DNA from: Pedobacter yonginensis
GTDB taxonomy: Bacteria; Bacteroidota; Bacteroidia; Sphingobacteriales; Sphingobacteriaceae
Assembly: GCF_003173595.1 (NCBI RefSeq)
Contig: NZ_QGNZ01000003.1
Span: 62,001 to 126,000 of the forward strand
Direction of reading: 5' to 3'
DNA: 64,000 bases
The translations under genes were made by a program, and so were the position numbers. Of the stretch, positions 44,640 through 54,625 are shown piece after piece (positions within the stretch are counted from its first letter, which is position 1; every line of letters begins with the position of its first letter). A model generated the notes under the pieces. It ran no database searches, was not told the origin of the DNA, and worked only from the letters and a program-made list of their open reading frames with translations.

Positions 44640-44710
44640 GTTCTTTGCCGCTAAACATAACACTTTGCCGAAAGAGGTGCATATAACTTTTAACCTTCAT
44701 CCTTTTTTGT

Positions 44711-44718
44711 TATCTTTG
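44711..44718 (+). promoter_or_regulatory. -7 promoter element of trhO
   Basis: TATCTTTG, 40 bases before the ATG at 44759. Confidence 0.5.
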
Positions 44719-44758
44719 CAGCGCTTTAAACGCCGTTTGCAACGGTATCAACAGCGTT

Positions 44759-45706
44759 ATGAAAAAATACCAAACACTACTTTACTATTGCTATAGTTAC
44801 ATAGCAAATGCGGAGCAATTTGCTGCAGATCACCTTAAATTTTGCAAGTCGCTTGAATTAGTCGGCCGTATCATCGTGGCAGATGAAGGTTTAAATGGAA
44901 CGGTATCTGGCACTACAGAAGCCTGCAAAGCCTACATGGATGCCATTCATGCAGACGAACGGTTTGCCAAAACAGAATTTAAAATTGATGACGTAGAAGA
45001 GCCCTCTTTCATCAAGATGCATTGCCGTTATAAATCAGAAATTGTTCATTCTGGTTTAAGAGACACTTCGATCATTAACCCAAATAAACAAACTGGAAAA
45101 CATCTAGAACCTCTGGATTTTATGAAAATGAAGGATGATGAAGATGTAATTATCCTGGATGTTCGTTCCAACTATGAGCATAACTTAGGCAAGTTTAAAA
45201 ATGCAATTACTTTAGATATAGAGAATTTCCGCGATTTTCCAGAACAAATCAATCAACTGGCTCAGTATAAAGACAAAAAAGTTCTAACCTACTGTACCGG
45301 AGGAATAAAATGCGAAAAAGCCTCTGCTTTGCTTTTACATCATGGTTTTAACGATGTGTACCAACTACATGGTGGAATTATAAAATATGGCAAAGAAGCT
45401 GGAGGTAAAGATTTTGAGGGTAAGTGCTATGTTTTTGATAACCGAATTGCGGTTGATGTTAATGAAGTAAATCCGACCATAGTTTCGGTTTGTTACAATT
45501 GCGGTAAAACAACGCCAAAAATGATCAATTGCGCCAACCCGGAGTGCAATGAGCACATTACACAATGCGATGAATGTGGAGATGCTTTGGAAGGATGTTG
45601 CTCTACCGCCTGCACCACCAACCCAAGAAAACGCCCTTACGATGGTACAGGTTATTATGTTAAAGTGCCTCAACCCGTAAATAAGAAAGCACAAGCTATT
45701 GATTAA
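44759..45706 (+). CDS. trhO: tRNA uridine-34 hydroxylase TrhO (YceA), rhodanese family
   Basis: Oxygen-dependent tRNA modification: makes 5-hydroxyuridine at the wobble position. 315 residues. N-terminal domain with GRIIVADEGLNGTVSGT, rhodanese domain about 120-220 with Cys179 in TYCTGGIKCEKAS, and a C-terminal cysteine-rich segment (CYNCGK, CANPECNEH, CDECGDALEGCCS) as in the family. The start ATG is clear. No operon partner. Confidence 0.94.
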   Translation: MKKYQTLLYYCYSYIANAEQFAADHLKFCKSLELVGRIIVADEGLNGTVSGTTEACKAYMDAIHADERFAKTEFKIDDVEEPSFIKMHCRYKSEIVHSGLRDTSIINPNKQTGKHLEPLDFMKMKDDEDVIILDVRSNYEHNLGKFKNAITLDIENFRDFPEQINQLAQYKDKKVLTYCTGGIKCEKASALLLHHGFNDVYQLHGGIIKYGKEAGGKDFEGKCYVFDNRIAVDVNEVNPTIVSVCYNCGKTTPKMINCANPECNEHITQCDECGDALEGCCSTACTTNPRKRPYDGTGYYVKVPQPVNKKAQAID

Positions 45707-45889
45707 ACCAGTTTAACTTGCTGATAAATTAATCTTAATGGAATAAATCAAACAGATTTTTAATACAAAAAACACAAAAGAGCACCTACATTTACGATTC
45801 TATTGCGTTTTTGAGTATAGAGCATAATGCTGTATATCAACTTTTTTTCATTTACTTTGTGCTAAATGGCTTGTCCAAATAACCATTCT

Positions 45890-48775
45890 ATGCAGAAAAA
45901 ATTAAGTTTACTTCTAATATCCCTTGCCCTAGTCTCATTTAATCTTTTTGCTACCGATATTAAAAGTATTGGCGTTCCTTATATCGAAAATTACCCAAAA
46001 GCCGCTTACGCTTCTGGCAATCAGAATTGGAGCATCGCAAAAGACCAAAACGGGGTAATGTATTTTGGAAATGCGGAAGGTTTGCTCACTTTTGACGGAC
46101 GATATTGGCAGAAGTATAAAATGCCAAACAGACAAATTGTTCGATCTGTAGCAACAGATAACAAAGGAAGAATTTACACAGGTGGCTTTGGCGAATTTGG
46201 GTATTGGGCCGTAAAAAACAATAAACTTACCTACAACACGCTCACTAATCTTTTACCTAAAGGCGTAACGGTTACGGATGAGGTTTGGAAGATATATGTC
46301 GATAAAAACAGAATAATCTTTCAATCTTTTTCTAAAATTTTTATTTACGCTAACAATAAAATTGAAATCGTAAAATCACCTTCTTCCTTTCTGTTCCTGC
46401 ACAAAGTTTACAATCGCTATTTTATTGAAGTATTAGATAAGGGTCTTTATGAACTGAAAGGAAATAGATTAGAATTTTTACCCAAAAGCGATCAGCTCGG
46501 CAAGGAAGGTATTTTATCCATTTTACCTTATAAAAACGGGGGCTTTATCATCGGCACCAGTAAAAACGGACTGTTTACATACGATGGCAAAAATTTTACT
46601 GCCTTAAATACCCTCGCAAACAACTATTTAAAAACGTATCAACTTAATAATGGAGTAAGTTTATTAGGAAAATATTATGCTTATGGAACCATTTTGAATG
46701 GTTTAATTATTATTGATGAAGATGGACGTATTGTTCAAAAAATAAATAAATCGAGTGGCTTACAAAACAATACCGTGCTGAGTTTATATGCCGATAATGA
46801 ACAGAATTTATGGTCGGGATTGGATAATGGCATTGATAGAATTGAGTTAAATTCACCTTTGTACTTCTATTTCGATAAAACTGGACAATTTGGAACCGTT
46901 TATTCGAGTATTATCTTCAATGGGAAAATCTACCTGGGAACAAATCAAGGGTTGTTTTATAGCGAGTGGGCACCTAATAAAGAATTACTATCCTTTAATT
47001 TTCGTTTGATTCCCAATTCTCAGGGTCAGGTTTGGGAACTAGCCATTATCGACAATGAGCTGATCTGTGGCCATAATAATGGAACATTTAAAGTATTAGG
47101 CGATAAAATTGAGTGGGTATCCCGTTCTAGCGGGGGCTGGACAATTAAAAAGCTGAACTCTAGCCCGAATAATTTAATACAAGGAACCTATACCGGGCTT
47201 GCACTCTTTTCAAAATCGCCAGCTGCCGGCTTGAAATTCGTTACCAAAATTGCAGGCTTTGATGCGCCCTCTCGATATGTAGAGCAGGATAATAAGGGCG
47301 ATGTTTGGGTGGCCCATGCCTATAAGGGCTTGTACAAGCTAACTTTAAGTTCAGATTATACAAGAGTAACCAATACTAAGTCTTTTGATGAAAAAAATGG
47401 CTTACCCGGCAATTATAACATCAATATATTCAATTTAGAAAACAGGATTGTTTTTTCATCTGATGCTGGATTTTACACCTACGATGAGTTGAGCAACAAA
47501 TTTACAAAGTATGAGGTGCTTAATAAAAAACTTGGCTCTTTCTCCACTTCCAATAAAATTATAAACGCTGGAGGTAAGAAATATTGGTTTATCGACCATG
47601 GAAAAACGGCTTTGGTCAATTTTACTGAACCTGGAAAAATCGAGATTGATTCTAATCAATTTAGCCTTTTAGATGGACGAATGGTTCAATACTATGAAAA
47701 CATCAGTCGAATTAGTAATTCCATATATCTAATTAGTGTGGATGATGGCTTCGTCATTTACAATACAAATCAAAATGCATCATCCGTTAAACATAAGCTT
47801 CCTTTAGTGCTGATTAGACGAGTTGATGATATTACCGACAAATATTTTAACATCAGTGAGACTGGGAATACTTCCGATCAAACGGAGATTAGTTACGGCA
47901 GAAACAATATTCGCATTTCATTTGCATTGCCTTACTATCGACAAGCGAAAGTAAAATATCAATTTTATTTAGAAGGTTATTCCAAAGACTGGTCGGATTG
48001 GAGTTATGCCACCCAGAAGGATTTCACCAATTTGAGCAGTGGAAATTATAGATTTAAAGTGCGCGCAAAAACCGACAATTCTTCTATAAGCGAGATCACT
48101 GTGTATGAGTTCACCATCTTGCGTCCGTGGTACTTAAATAATTGGGCCATTCTTTTCTATCTCGTCTTAGGAGGCGTAGCACTTGTATTGGGCAAGCGCA
48201 TTTACGAGCAAAAGCTTCAAAAAGATAGTCAAAAAATTAGCGATCGCCTTAAAACGGAGCAAGATGAAATCTTGAAGAAAGAGGCTGAAGCCAATGAACG
48301 ACAAATCCACAAACTTCAAACAGAAAAGCTTCAGGCGGAACTGGCTTCGAAAAACAGGGAATTGGCAAATTCTGCAATGACCTTGGTGTATAAAAATGAA
48401 TTGCTTCAAAAATTGAGCGATGAAATTGCCAAGTTAAAGGATGAAACTGGCAAGAAATTATCCGAGGATCAAACTCGAAAAATTCAGAAGGTGATTAACG
48501 ATGGGATGAATGACGAAAGGGATTGGCATTTATTCGAGAATAGTTTTAACGAGGCACATGAGAGCTTCTTCAAAAAATTAAAAGCCAAACATCCTGATTT
48601 AGTGCCTAACGATTTAAAGCTTTGTGCCTACCTCAGAATGAATATGAGTAGTAAGGAAATGTCGTCACTCTTAAATATTAGTTTAAGGGGTGTAGAAATA
48701 CGCCGCTACCGTTTGCGCAAAAAATTAGAGGTACCACACGATAAGAACTTGACCGAGTTTTTAATGGAATTATAG
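45890..48775 (+). CDS. Reg_prop/Y_Y_Y/LuxR one-piece membrane regulator (PUL2)
   Basis: 961 residues from the ATG at 45890, which begins the signal peptide MQKKLSLLLISLALVS; an in-frame ATG at 45866 is less likely. A two-component-type beta-propeller spans about 30-670 (repeats such as DNEQNLWSGLDNGIDRIEL), a Y_Y_Y domain about 680-745 (YQFYLEGYSKDWSDW), one membrane helix near 750-770, a coiled coil to about 870, and a LuxR-type helix-turn-helix near 905-955 (MSSKEMSSLLNISLRGVEIRRYR). No kinase or receiver domain: signal and DNA binding are in one chain. It precedes susC of PUL2 and is the likely local regulator. Confidence 0.9.
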   Translation: MQKKLSLLLISLALVSFNLFATDIKSIGVPYIENYPKAAYASGNQNWSIAKDQNGVMYFGNAEGLLTFDGRYWQKYKMPNRQIVRSVATDNKGRIYTGGFGEFGYWAVKNNKLTYNTLTNLLPKGVTVTDEVWKIYVDKNRIIFQSFSKIFIYANNKIEIVKSPSSFLFLHKVYNRYFIEVLDKGLYELKGNRLEFLPKSDQLGKEGILSILPYKNGGFIIGTSKNGLFTYDGKNFTALNTLANNYLKTYQLNNGVSLLGKYYAYGTILNGLIIIDEDGRIVQKINKSSGLQNNTVLSLYADNEQNLWSGLDNGIDRIELNSPLYFYFDKTGQFGTVYSSIIFNGKIYLGTNQGLFYSEWAPNKELLSFNFRLIPNSQGQVWELAIIDNELICGHNNGTFKVLGDKIEWVSRSSGGWTIKKLNSSPNNLIQGTYTGLALFSKSPAAGLKFVTKIAGFDAPSRYVEQDNKGDVWVAHAYKGLYKLTLSSDYTRVTNTKSFDEKNGLPGNYNINIFNLENRIVFSSDAGFYTYDELSNKFTKYEVLNKKLGSFSTSNKIINAGGKKYWFIDHGKTALVNFTEPGKIEIDSNQFSLLDGRMVQYYENISRISNSIYLISVDDGFVIYNTNQNASSVKHKLPLVLIRRVDDITDKYFNISETGNTSDQTEISYGRNNIRISFALPYYRQAKVKYQFYLEGYSKDWSDWSYATQKDFTNLSSGNYRFKVRAKTDNSSISEITVYEFTILRPWYLNNWAILFYLVLGGVALVLGKRIYEQKLQKDSQKISDRLKTEQDEILKKEAEANERQIHKLQTEKLQAELASKNRELANSAMTLVYKNELLQKLSDEIAKLKDETGKKLSEDQTRKIQKVINDGMNDERDWHLFENSFNEAHESFFKKLKAKHPDLVPNDLKLCAYLRMNMSSKEMSSLLNISLRGVEIRRYRLRKKLEVPHDKNLTEFLMEL

Positions 48776-49132
48776 AAAATCATTACAAATATTATCTTAC
48801 AAGCACCTAGGCCTTATCTTGGCAACGTTTGCATAAATATCTTTTTTTCGAATTTTTACAGAAAAGTGTTTCCTACCCACTACATCATTACCTCTCACAA
48901 GTAAAAAAATAACCCCACAAAATACTTCGTGTATTTTTTACACTTGTATGGTGGTAATTATTCAGTTACAATTAGCAAAACTGCGTTTTTAGCCCCAATT
49001 CGCAATTGGTTTTGTTGCTTGAGATACCCTACACACTTAAATGATGTATTAATGTAGAGGTGATTTGACTTGCACAGTCAGAAAAACAACCCCACATTTA
49101 ACATAACAATTAAACTAAATTTATAAATAAGC
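48776..49132. promoter_or_regulatory. PUL2 control region with inverted repeats
   Basis: AAAATAC (48919-48925) and GTATTTT (48931-48937) form an exact inverted repeat with a 5-base spacer, enclosed by ACAAGT (48897) and ACTTGT (48942). A second one is CCAATT-CGC-AATTGG at 48995-49009. AACCCCACA occurs at 48911 and 49088. No perfect -7 element was seen; the start of the susC mRNA is not identified. Confidence 0.5.
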
Positions 49133-52100
49133 ATGAAAAGAATCTTTACAAGAATTTCTGTTCTAGCCGGAATTTGTTTACTCGCAATTAACGTAGCGTT
49201 TGCGCAGAACATTACCGTAAAAGGTAGGGTAACAGATGGAGGCGACAAGTCGACCATTCCAAGCGTAAGTGTGTTGGTCAAGGGGACACAAAATGGCACG
49301 CAGACAGATGCCACTGGTGCATTCAGTATTAACGCTCCGGCAAACGGCACATTGGTGTTTACTTATTTGGGTTATGTAACTCAAGAAGTGGCTGTGAACA
49401 ACCGTACTACATTAAATGTAGTGTTACAGTCTTCATCACAACAATTAGATCAGGTAGTGGTTGTGGGTTATGGTACTCAAAGAAAAATTGATGTTACTGG
49501 TTCAGTAGCTTCAGTAAAGGGAGAGGAAATCTCGAAACAAGCGTCAGTTAACCCAATTAGTGCCTTACAAGGTAAAGTTGCTGGTGTTAACATTACCAAT
49601 AGTGGTACTCCAGGCTCGTCTCCACAAATTACCATCCGTGGTACTGGAACAATCTATGGCAACACAGGCGTTTTATATGTTGTTGATGGTGTTTGGTTTG
49701 ATGATGTAAGCTTTCTAAATCCAAGTGATATTGAGAACCTCAGTATCTTGAAAGATGCGTCTTCACAATCTATTTATGGTATCAGAGCAGCTAATGGAGT
49801 GGTATTGATTACCACGAAAAAAGGTAAATCAGGTGATCCTGTAATTAGCTACAACGGATCTGTGGGTTATAAAAAGGTAACCAACCAAGTAGAGATGGCC
49901 AATGCTACAGAATATGCAACCATCATTAATGAGTTGATCAGTTTAAACGATCCTGCAGCTACCCCTCTATTTGCTAATCCTGCAAGTTATGGTGTTGGAA
50001 CGAATTGGTATAATCAAGGTTTCAGAAATGCAATGCAAACCAACCATCAGGTATCGATTAATGGAGGTACAGAAAAAACAACTTATAACTTTTCGTTAGG
50101 TTACACTGGTGAAGATGGAATTGTTAAAACACAAGACTATAAACGTTATACAGCAAAGTTTTCTAACGATTTTCAGGTTTTAAAACCATTGAAAGTTGGT
50201 TACACCCTTTCTGGAACAGCAATTAGAACAAATGATGTAGATGGTGGCATTTTCCGCCAGTTATATGCAGCTGGCCCGGTAGTTCCTGTTTACTATGCAG
50301 ATGGAAGCTACGGTGATGCAAACGATTTTAGTTTGGGTGGTGGAAACAATTTCAACCCTCAAGTAACTTTAGATTTTTTCAATCAAAAATCAAAAAACTA
50401 CCGTTTTACAGGAAACGTATATGCTGAATTAACTTTTGCAAAACACTTCACTTTTAGAACAAGTGCAGGTGGTGAGTTTGCTCAAAATGAGGTTAGAGGT
50501 TATGCGCCTGTTTATCAAGCAACCCAAGGACAAAGAAATACGCAAAGCAAGCTTGATGTTAGAAGAGATGAAAATAGAAATTGGATTTTAGAGAATACTT
50601 TAACTTACAAAAACACTTTCGGCAATCATAACATCACTGTATTAGCTGGTACTACTGCACAACGTAGAAAAAACTATTTTCTAAATTCTTCGGCACTTGA
50701 TGTTCCCTTCTCTAGCGATGGTGATTTATACCTTGCTCTAGGAACAGCTGGAAAAAGCACTGTAACGGATGGAGGAAGTCTAACCACTTCGGCATCTTAC
50801 TTCGGTCGTGTAAATTACTCTTTCAAAGACCGTTATTTGTTGAACGCAACGATTCGTAGAGATGGCGCTTCACAATTTTATGGAGGTGGAGATCTTTGGG
50901 GTAACTTCCCTGCTGTTGGTGCTGGTTGGGTAATTTCAAATGAGGAGTTCATGAAAGACCAAAAGGTGGTGAGTTACTTAAAATTAAAAGGATCTTGGGG
51001 TAAAGTAGGTAATGCAGGTGTTCCAGTTAATCCAACAACTTTAACCATCGCTCAAGGTGGCAATTTAGTTGCTTTCTATAATGGAGTGGGTTACACAGGA
51101 GCAAACATTAATTCATTGGTTCCATCATTCTTAAATTGGGAACGTACTGTAGGTACCGATCTTGGTTTAGAAGCGAAATTTTTAAATAATCGCTTAAGTA
51201 TCGAAACTGGTTTCTATAACAAAAAAACTGAACAGGCTATTTTCGAAATTCCAATCTTAACATCAATTGGTACTGCATCAGGTAGATTAATTGGTAACCA
51301 AGCAGATTTTCAAAACAGAGGTTTCGAGTTTTTAGCCTCTTATGCAGATCAGACAAAAAGTGGTTTCAGCTATTCAATTAGTGGAAACATCGGAATCAAC
51401 AATAACAAAGTACTATCAGTTGTTACCGGTTTAAATCCAATCTACGCGGGTGGAGCAGGTATTGCTAATGGTGCACTAGCTACACGCACAATTCAGGGTG
51501 GCCCTATCGGTTCATTCTTCGGATATCAAGTAGCAGGAATTTTCCAAAATACAGCTGAAGTTGCTGCTTCTGCACAAAGTGCTTCTGCAAAACCTGGAGA
51601 TTTTAGATATGTAGATGTAAATGGAGATGGCGCAATTGATGGAAAAGACAGAGTTGTTCTAGGAAATCCTAACCCAAAATACAGTTACGGTTTAAATGCA
51701 ACTTTTGGCTACAAACAATTTGATTTATCAATGGATATTCAAGGTGTTGCTGATGTAGATGTTTACAACGCTAACATTGCATTCCGTTTTGGAAATGAAA
51801 ACTTTAGTAAGGACTTTTACGATAACAGATGGCGCGGTCCGGGCACATCAACTACCTATCCATCTGCAAATGTAGGTTCTACAAATAATGCTGCACCAAA
51901 TTCCTTTTATGTTGAGGATGGTTCTTATATCCGTTTGAGAAACGTTCAATTAGGATATACTTTAGCGCCTAGCTTAATGAGCAAAATAAGCCTTAAAAAA
52001 GTAAGGGTATTCGTTGATGCTCAAAATGCTATCAACCTATTTGGCTACAAAGGTTTTACGCCTGAGATTGGCGGTACCCCAACAAATGCTGGTATTGATG

Positions 52101-52156
52101 CAAATGTTTATCCGTTATCTGCAACTTACAGATTAGGTCTTCAAGTTACTTTCTAA
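49133..52156 (+). CDS. SusC/RagA-family TonB-linked importer (PUL2)
   Basis: 1007 residues: signal peptide ending NVAFA-Q, carboxypeptidase-like domain 25-105, VVVVGYGTQRKID, plug domain with LYVVDGVWFDDV and DASSQSIYGIRAANGVVLI, and a barrel ending YRLGLQVTF. It is paired with SusD 13 bases downstream. As predicted outer-membrane importer of the PUL2 glycan, presumably oligosaccharides released by the GH144 enzymes. Confidence 0.96.
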   Translation: MKRIFTRISVLAGICLLAINVAFAQNITVKGRVTDGGDKSTIPSVSVLVKGTQNGTQTDATGAFSINAPANGTLVFTYLGYVTQEVAVNNRTTLNVVLQSSSQQLDQVVVVGYGTQRKIDVTGSVASVKGEEISKQASVNPISALQGKVAGVNITNSGTPGSSPQITIRGTGTIYGNTGVLYVVDGVWFDDVSFLNPSDIENLSILKDASSQSIYGIRAANGVVLITTKKGKSGDPVISYNGSVGYKKVTNQVEMANATEYATIINELISLNDPAATPLFANPASYGVGTNWYNQGFRNAMQTNHQVSINGGTEKTTYNFSLGYTGEDGIVKTQDYKRYTAKFSNDFQVLKPLKVGYTLSGTAIRTNDVDGGIFRQLYAAGPVVPVYYADGSYGDANDFSLGGGNNFNPQVTLDFFNQKSKNYRFTGNVYAELTFAKHFTFRTSAGGEFAQNEVRGYAPVYQATQGQRNTQSKLDVRRDENRNWILENTLTYKNTFGNHNITVLAGTTAQRRKNYFLNSSALDVPFSSDGDLYLALGTAGKSTVTDGGSLTTSASYFGRVNYSFKDRYLLNATIRRDGASQFYGGGDLWGNFPAVGAGWVISNEEFMKDQKVVSYLKLKGSWGKVGNAGVPVNPTTLTIAQGGNLVAFYNGVGYTGANINSLVPSFLNWERTVGTDLGLEAKFLNNRLSIETGFYNKKTEQAIFEIPILTSIGTASGRLIGNQADFQNRGFEFLASYADQTKSGFSYSISGNIGINNNKVLSVVTGLNPIYAGGAGIANGALATRTIQGGPIGSFFGYQVAGIFQNTAEVAASAQSASAKPGDFRYVDVNGDGAIDGKDRVVLGNPNPKYSYGLNATFGYKQFDLSMDIQGVADVDVYNANIAFRFGNENFSKDFYDNRWRGPGTSTTYPSANVGSTNNAAPNSFYVEDGSYIRLRNVQLGYTLAPSLMSKISLKKVRVFVDAQNAINLFGYKGFTPEIGGTPTNAGIDANVYPLSATYRLGLQVTF

Positions 52157-52169
52157 CACTGATAAAAAC

Positions 52170-53651
52170 ATGAAAACAAATAAAAACAACTATATACAAA
52201 AGATTGGGCTAATCGCTTTATGCTCAACTATTTTGATTATGCCTGCATGTAAAAAAGATTTTTTAAATGTGGATCCGCAGGCAAAACAACCAGCAACAAC
52301 CTTTTTTAAATCTCAGGATGATGCTACAAAAGCTGTAAATTCGATTTATGGTAATTTAAGATCATGGGAAAACACGGCTTTCCCTGCCTTAGCAATAGAG
52401 AGTATTCCAGGAGATGATGCAGAAAAAGGAAGTTCGGTAAACGACGCGAGTTTTCTTAATAATTTCGATAATTTTAGTGCTGGGTCGACCGAAGGACAGC
52501 TTGCTGGATTTTGGACAGGGCAATATCAAAACATCAACCTATGTAATCAAGTAATCGATAACATCCCGGCGATCAGCATGGATGCAAGTTTAAAAGCTCG
52601 TTATCTTTCAGAAGCTAAGTTTGTTCGGGCTTACTCTTATTTTAGGTTAGTTCGTGCGTTTGGAGATGTTCCACTAAGACTAAATGTGCCGAAAGATGCT
52701 TCTGAATTCAATATTCCTAGAACGCCTAAAGCACAAGTTTACGCTGCAATTGAAAAAGATTTGGATGATGCAGCTGCAGGATTACCGCAAAGCTATGCGA
52801 GTGCAGATTTAGGCAGGGCTACTAAAGGTGCTGCTTTAGCATTACATGCAAAAGTTGCAATGTATCAAGCTAAATGGGATCAGGTATTGGCATTAACCAA
52901 CACAGTTATGACCTTAGGTTATAATCTTTTCCCAAATTACGAACAAAGCTTCCGTTTAAATAACGAAAATAATGTTGAATCAATTTTCGAAATTCAATGT
53001 GAAATTATTCCAAGTATTGAGGGTTCTGCAACTTCTCAATATAGCCAAGTTCAAGGCGTTAGAGGTTCAGTAGCAGGTTGGGGATTCAACGTTCCTACAG
53101 CAACTTTAGCTGCAGCTTATGAAGCCGGAGATACAAGAAGAGACGCAACCATTATCTTTAGAGGTGAAACCACCCCACAAGGTGATATCATTCCTGCAAC
53201 TGGAGACAATCCAATGTATAATCAAAAATCATATGTACCATTTAGCTTAATCATCACCGGTTTTAATGAAGGTGCTCAGCAAAATGTTCGTGTATTGCGC
53301 TTTGCAGATGTTTTACTAATGAATGCTGAAGCAGCGAATGAGTTGGGCAACACTTCACAAGCTCAAACCTCATTAAATCGGGTTCGTGCACGTGCAAGAG
53401 GTGGTGTAATAGGTGTTTTACCTGATGTTACAACCACTGATAAAGTTGCTTTGCGTCAAGCCATTTGGAAAGAAAGACAAGTGGAGTTGGCTATGGAATC
53501 TGATCGTTATTTTGATGTGATTCGTCAAGGTCGCGGTACTGCCGTGTTCGGTGCTAAAGGATGGAAAGCTGGCAAAAATGAAGTTTGGCCAATTCCATCA
53601 ACAGAGATCGATTTGAGCGCAGGTACTTTAACTCAAAATCCAGGTTATTAA
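52170..53651 (+). CDS. SusD/RagB-family glycan-binding lipoprotein (PUL2)
   Basis: 493 residues with lipobox IMPAC and KKDFLNVDPQ after it. SusD hallmarks: YLSEAKFVRAYSYFRLVRAFGDVPLRL, RFADVLLMNAEAANELG and WKERQVELAMESDRYFDVIRQG, with the terminal IPSTEIDL. Partner of the preceding SusC; gap to the LamG lipoprotein gene is 19 bases. Confidence 0.95.
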   Translation: MKTNKNNYIQKIGLIALCSTILIMPACKKDFLNVDPQAKQPATTFFKSQDDATKAVNSIYGNLRSWENTAFPALAIESIPGDDAEKGSSVNDASFLNNFDNFSAGSTEGQLAGFWTGQYQNINLCNQVIDNIPAISMDASLKARYLSEAKFVRAYSYFRLVRAFGDVPLRLNVPKDASEFNIPRTPKAQVYAAIEKDLDDAAAGLPQSYASADLGRATKGAALALHAKVAMYQAKWDQVLALTNTVMTLGYNLFPNYEQSFRLNNENNVESIFEIQCEIIPSIEGSATSQYSQVQGVRGSVAGWGFNVPTATLAAAYEAGDTRRDATIIFRGETTPQGDIIPATGDNPMYNQKSYVPFSLIITGFNEGAQQNVRVLRFADVLLMNAEAANELGNTSQAQTSLNRVRARARGGVIGVLPDVTTTDKVALRQAIWKERQVELAMESDRYFDVIRQGRGTAVFGAKGWKAGKNEVWPIPSTEIDLSAGTLTQNPGY

Positions 53652-53670
53652 TCGCTAATTTTTAATAGAA

Positions 53671-54495
53671 ATGAAAACAAAATATTTTTTATTGATGGCA
53701 GTTGCAACCTTAGGGTTATCTTCATGCCAAAAGGAGTTCGATACAGCCTCCTATGCTCCAGCGCTAAACATTGGTGGTTACACCAGTGCAAAGCAAGTTG
53801 CAACAAGTAGCTTAGTTGCTTATTGGGCTTTTGATGGTAGTTTAGTCGATAGTGTATCTAATACGGTAGGTGTAAGTACAGGTACGTCATTTGCTTCTGC
53901 CGTTAAAGGTAAAGGCTTACAAGGTGCCTTAAACGGTTATGTAGTATCAAATACACCAACCGCTGTTCAAAATTTAAAAAGCTTTACTTTAACGTTGTGG
54001 GAAAATATGCCATTGAATGACAAAGGCATAGTAGGTTTAGTTGATGTTGCGAACTCCTCATCGTTTTGGGGTAACATGACTGTGTTTTTCGAAAACGGTG
54101 GTACAGCTGAATCAGGGAATTTAAAATTTCATCTAAACAATGGAGGGGTCGACAATTGGTTAGGCAATTACGCAATGACAAGTCCATGGGGTAAATGGAA
54201 CCAAATTGCGCTAAGCTATGATCAAACTACATCCACTTACAAAGTTTATGTTAATGGATCTAAAGTTGCCACTCAAGTTATCGCCAATAATGGCCCACTA
54301 ACTTTCCAAAATGCAAGCAAAATGGTTTTTGGAACGGTTCATTTTCAAACTACTCCAAGCTTAACCACTGCAACAGGTAAGCAAGATTGGGCAAGTTATT
54401 TAGTTGGTCAATTAGACGAAGTTCGAATTTACAACAAAGCTTTAACAGATACTGAAATCAGTTCATTACAAAAGCTTGAAGGTAGAGGCAAATAG
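53671..54495 (+). CDS. LamG (concanavalin A-like) surface lipoprotein, likely glycan-binding protein
   Basis: 274 residues: lipobox LGLSSC, a short linker and one LamG/LamG-like jellyroll about 60-270 with YWAFDGSLVDSVSN, GKWNQIALSYDQTTSTYKVYVNG and the closing LDEVRIYNKALTDTEI. No catalytic residues known for this fold are expected. Third gene after susCD is the usual place for a surface glycan-binding protein. A 34-base perfect palindrome follows and probably terminates the transcript. Confidence 0.82.
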   Translation: MKTKYFLLMAVATLGLSSCQKEFDTASYAPALNIGGYTSAKQVATSSLVAYWAFDGSLVDSVSNTVGVSTGTSFASAVKGKGLQGALNGYVVSNTPTAVQNLKSFTLTLWENMPLNDKGIVGLVDVANSSSFWGNMTVFFENGGTAESGNLKFHLNNGGVDNWLGNYAMTSPWGKWNQIALSYDQTTSTYKVYVNGSKVATQVIANNGPLTFQNASKMVFGTVHFQTTPSLTTATGKQDWASYLVGQLDEVRIYNKALTDTEISSLQKLEGRGK

Positions 54496-54520
54496 GATCT
54501 AACAATAGAGCAGTAAAACT

Positions 54521-54560
54521 ATATAAAGGGTTATCAATTGATAACCCTTTATATCCTTAA
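54521..54560 (+). terminator. Perfect palindromic terminator after the LamG gene
   Basis: 34-base perfect palindrome at 54521-54554 (17-base arms ending ATAAAGGGTTATC / GATAACCCTTTAT) with a 4-base AATT centre and trailing T residues. It works on both strands. Confidence 0.8.
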
Positions 54561-54625
54561 GCTTAAAAAACTTTGATATTCTATACTGCATTAAATAAAT
54601 TAATATATACTACAATTTAACAAAT

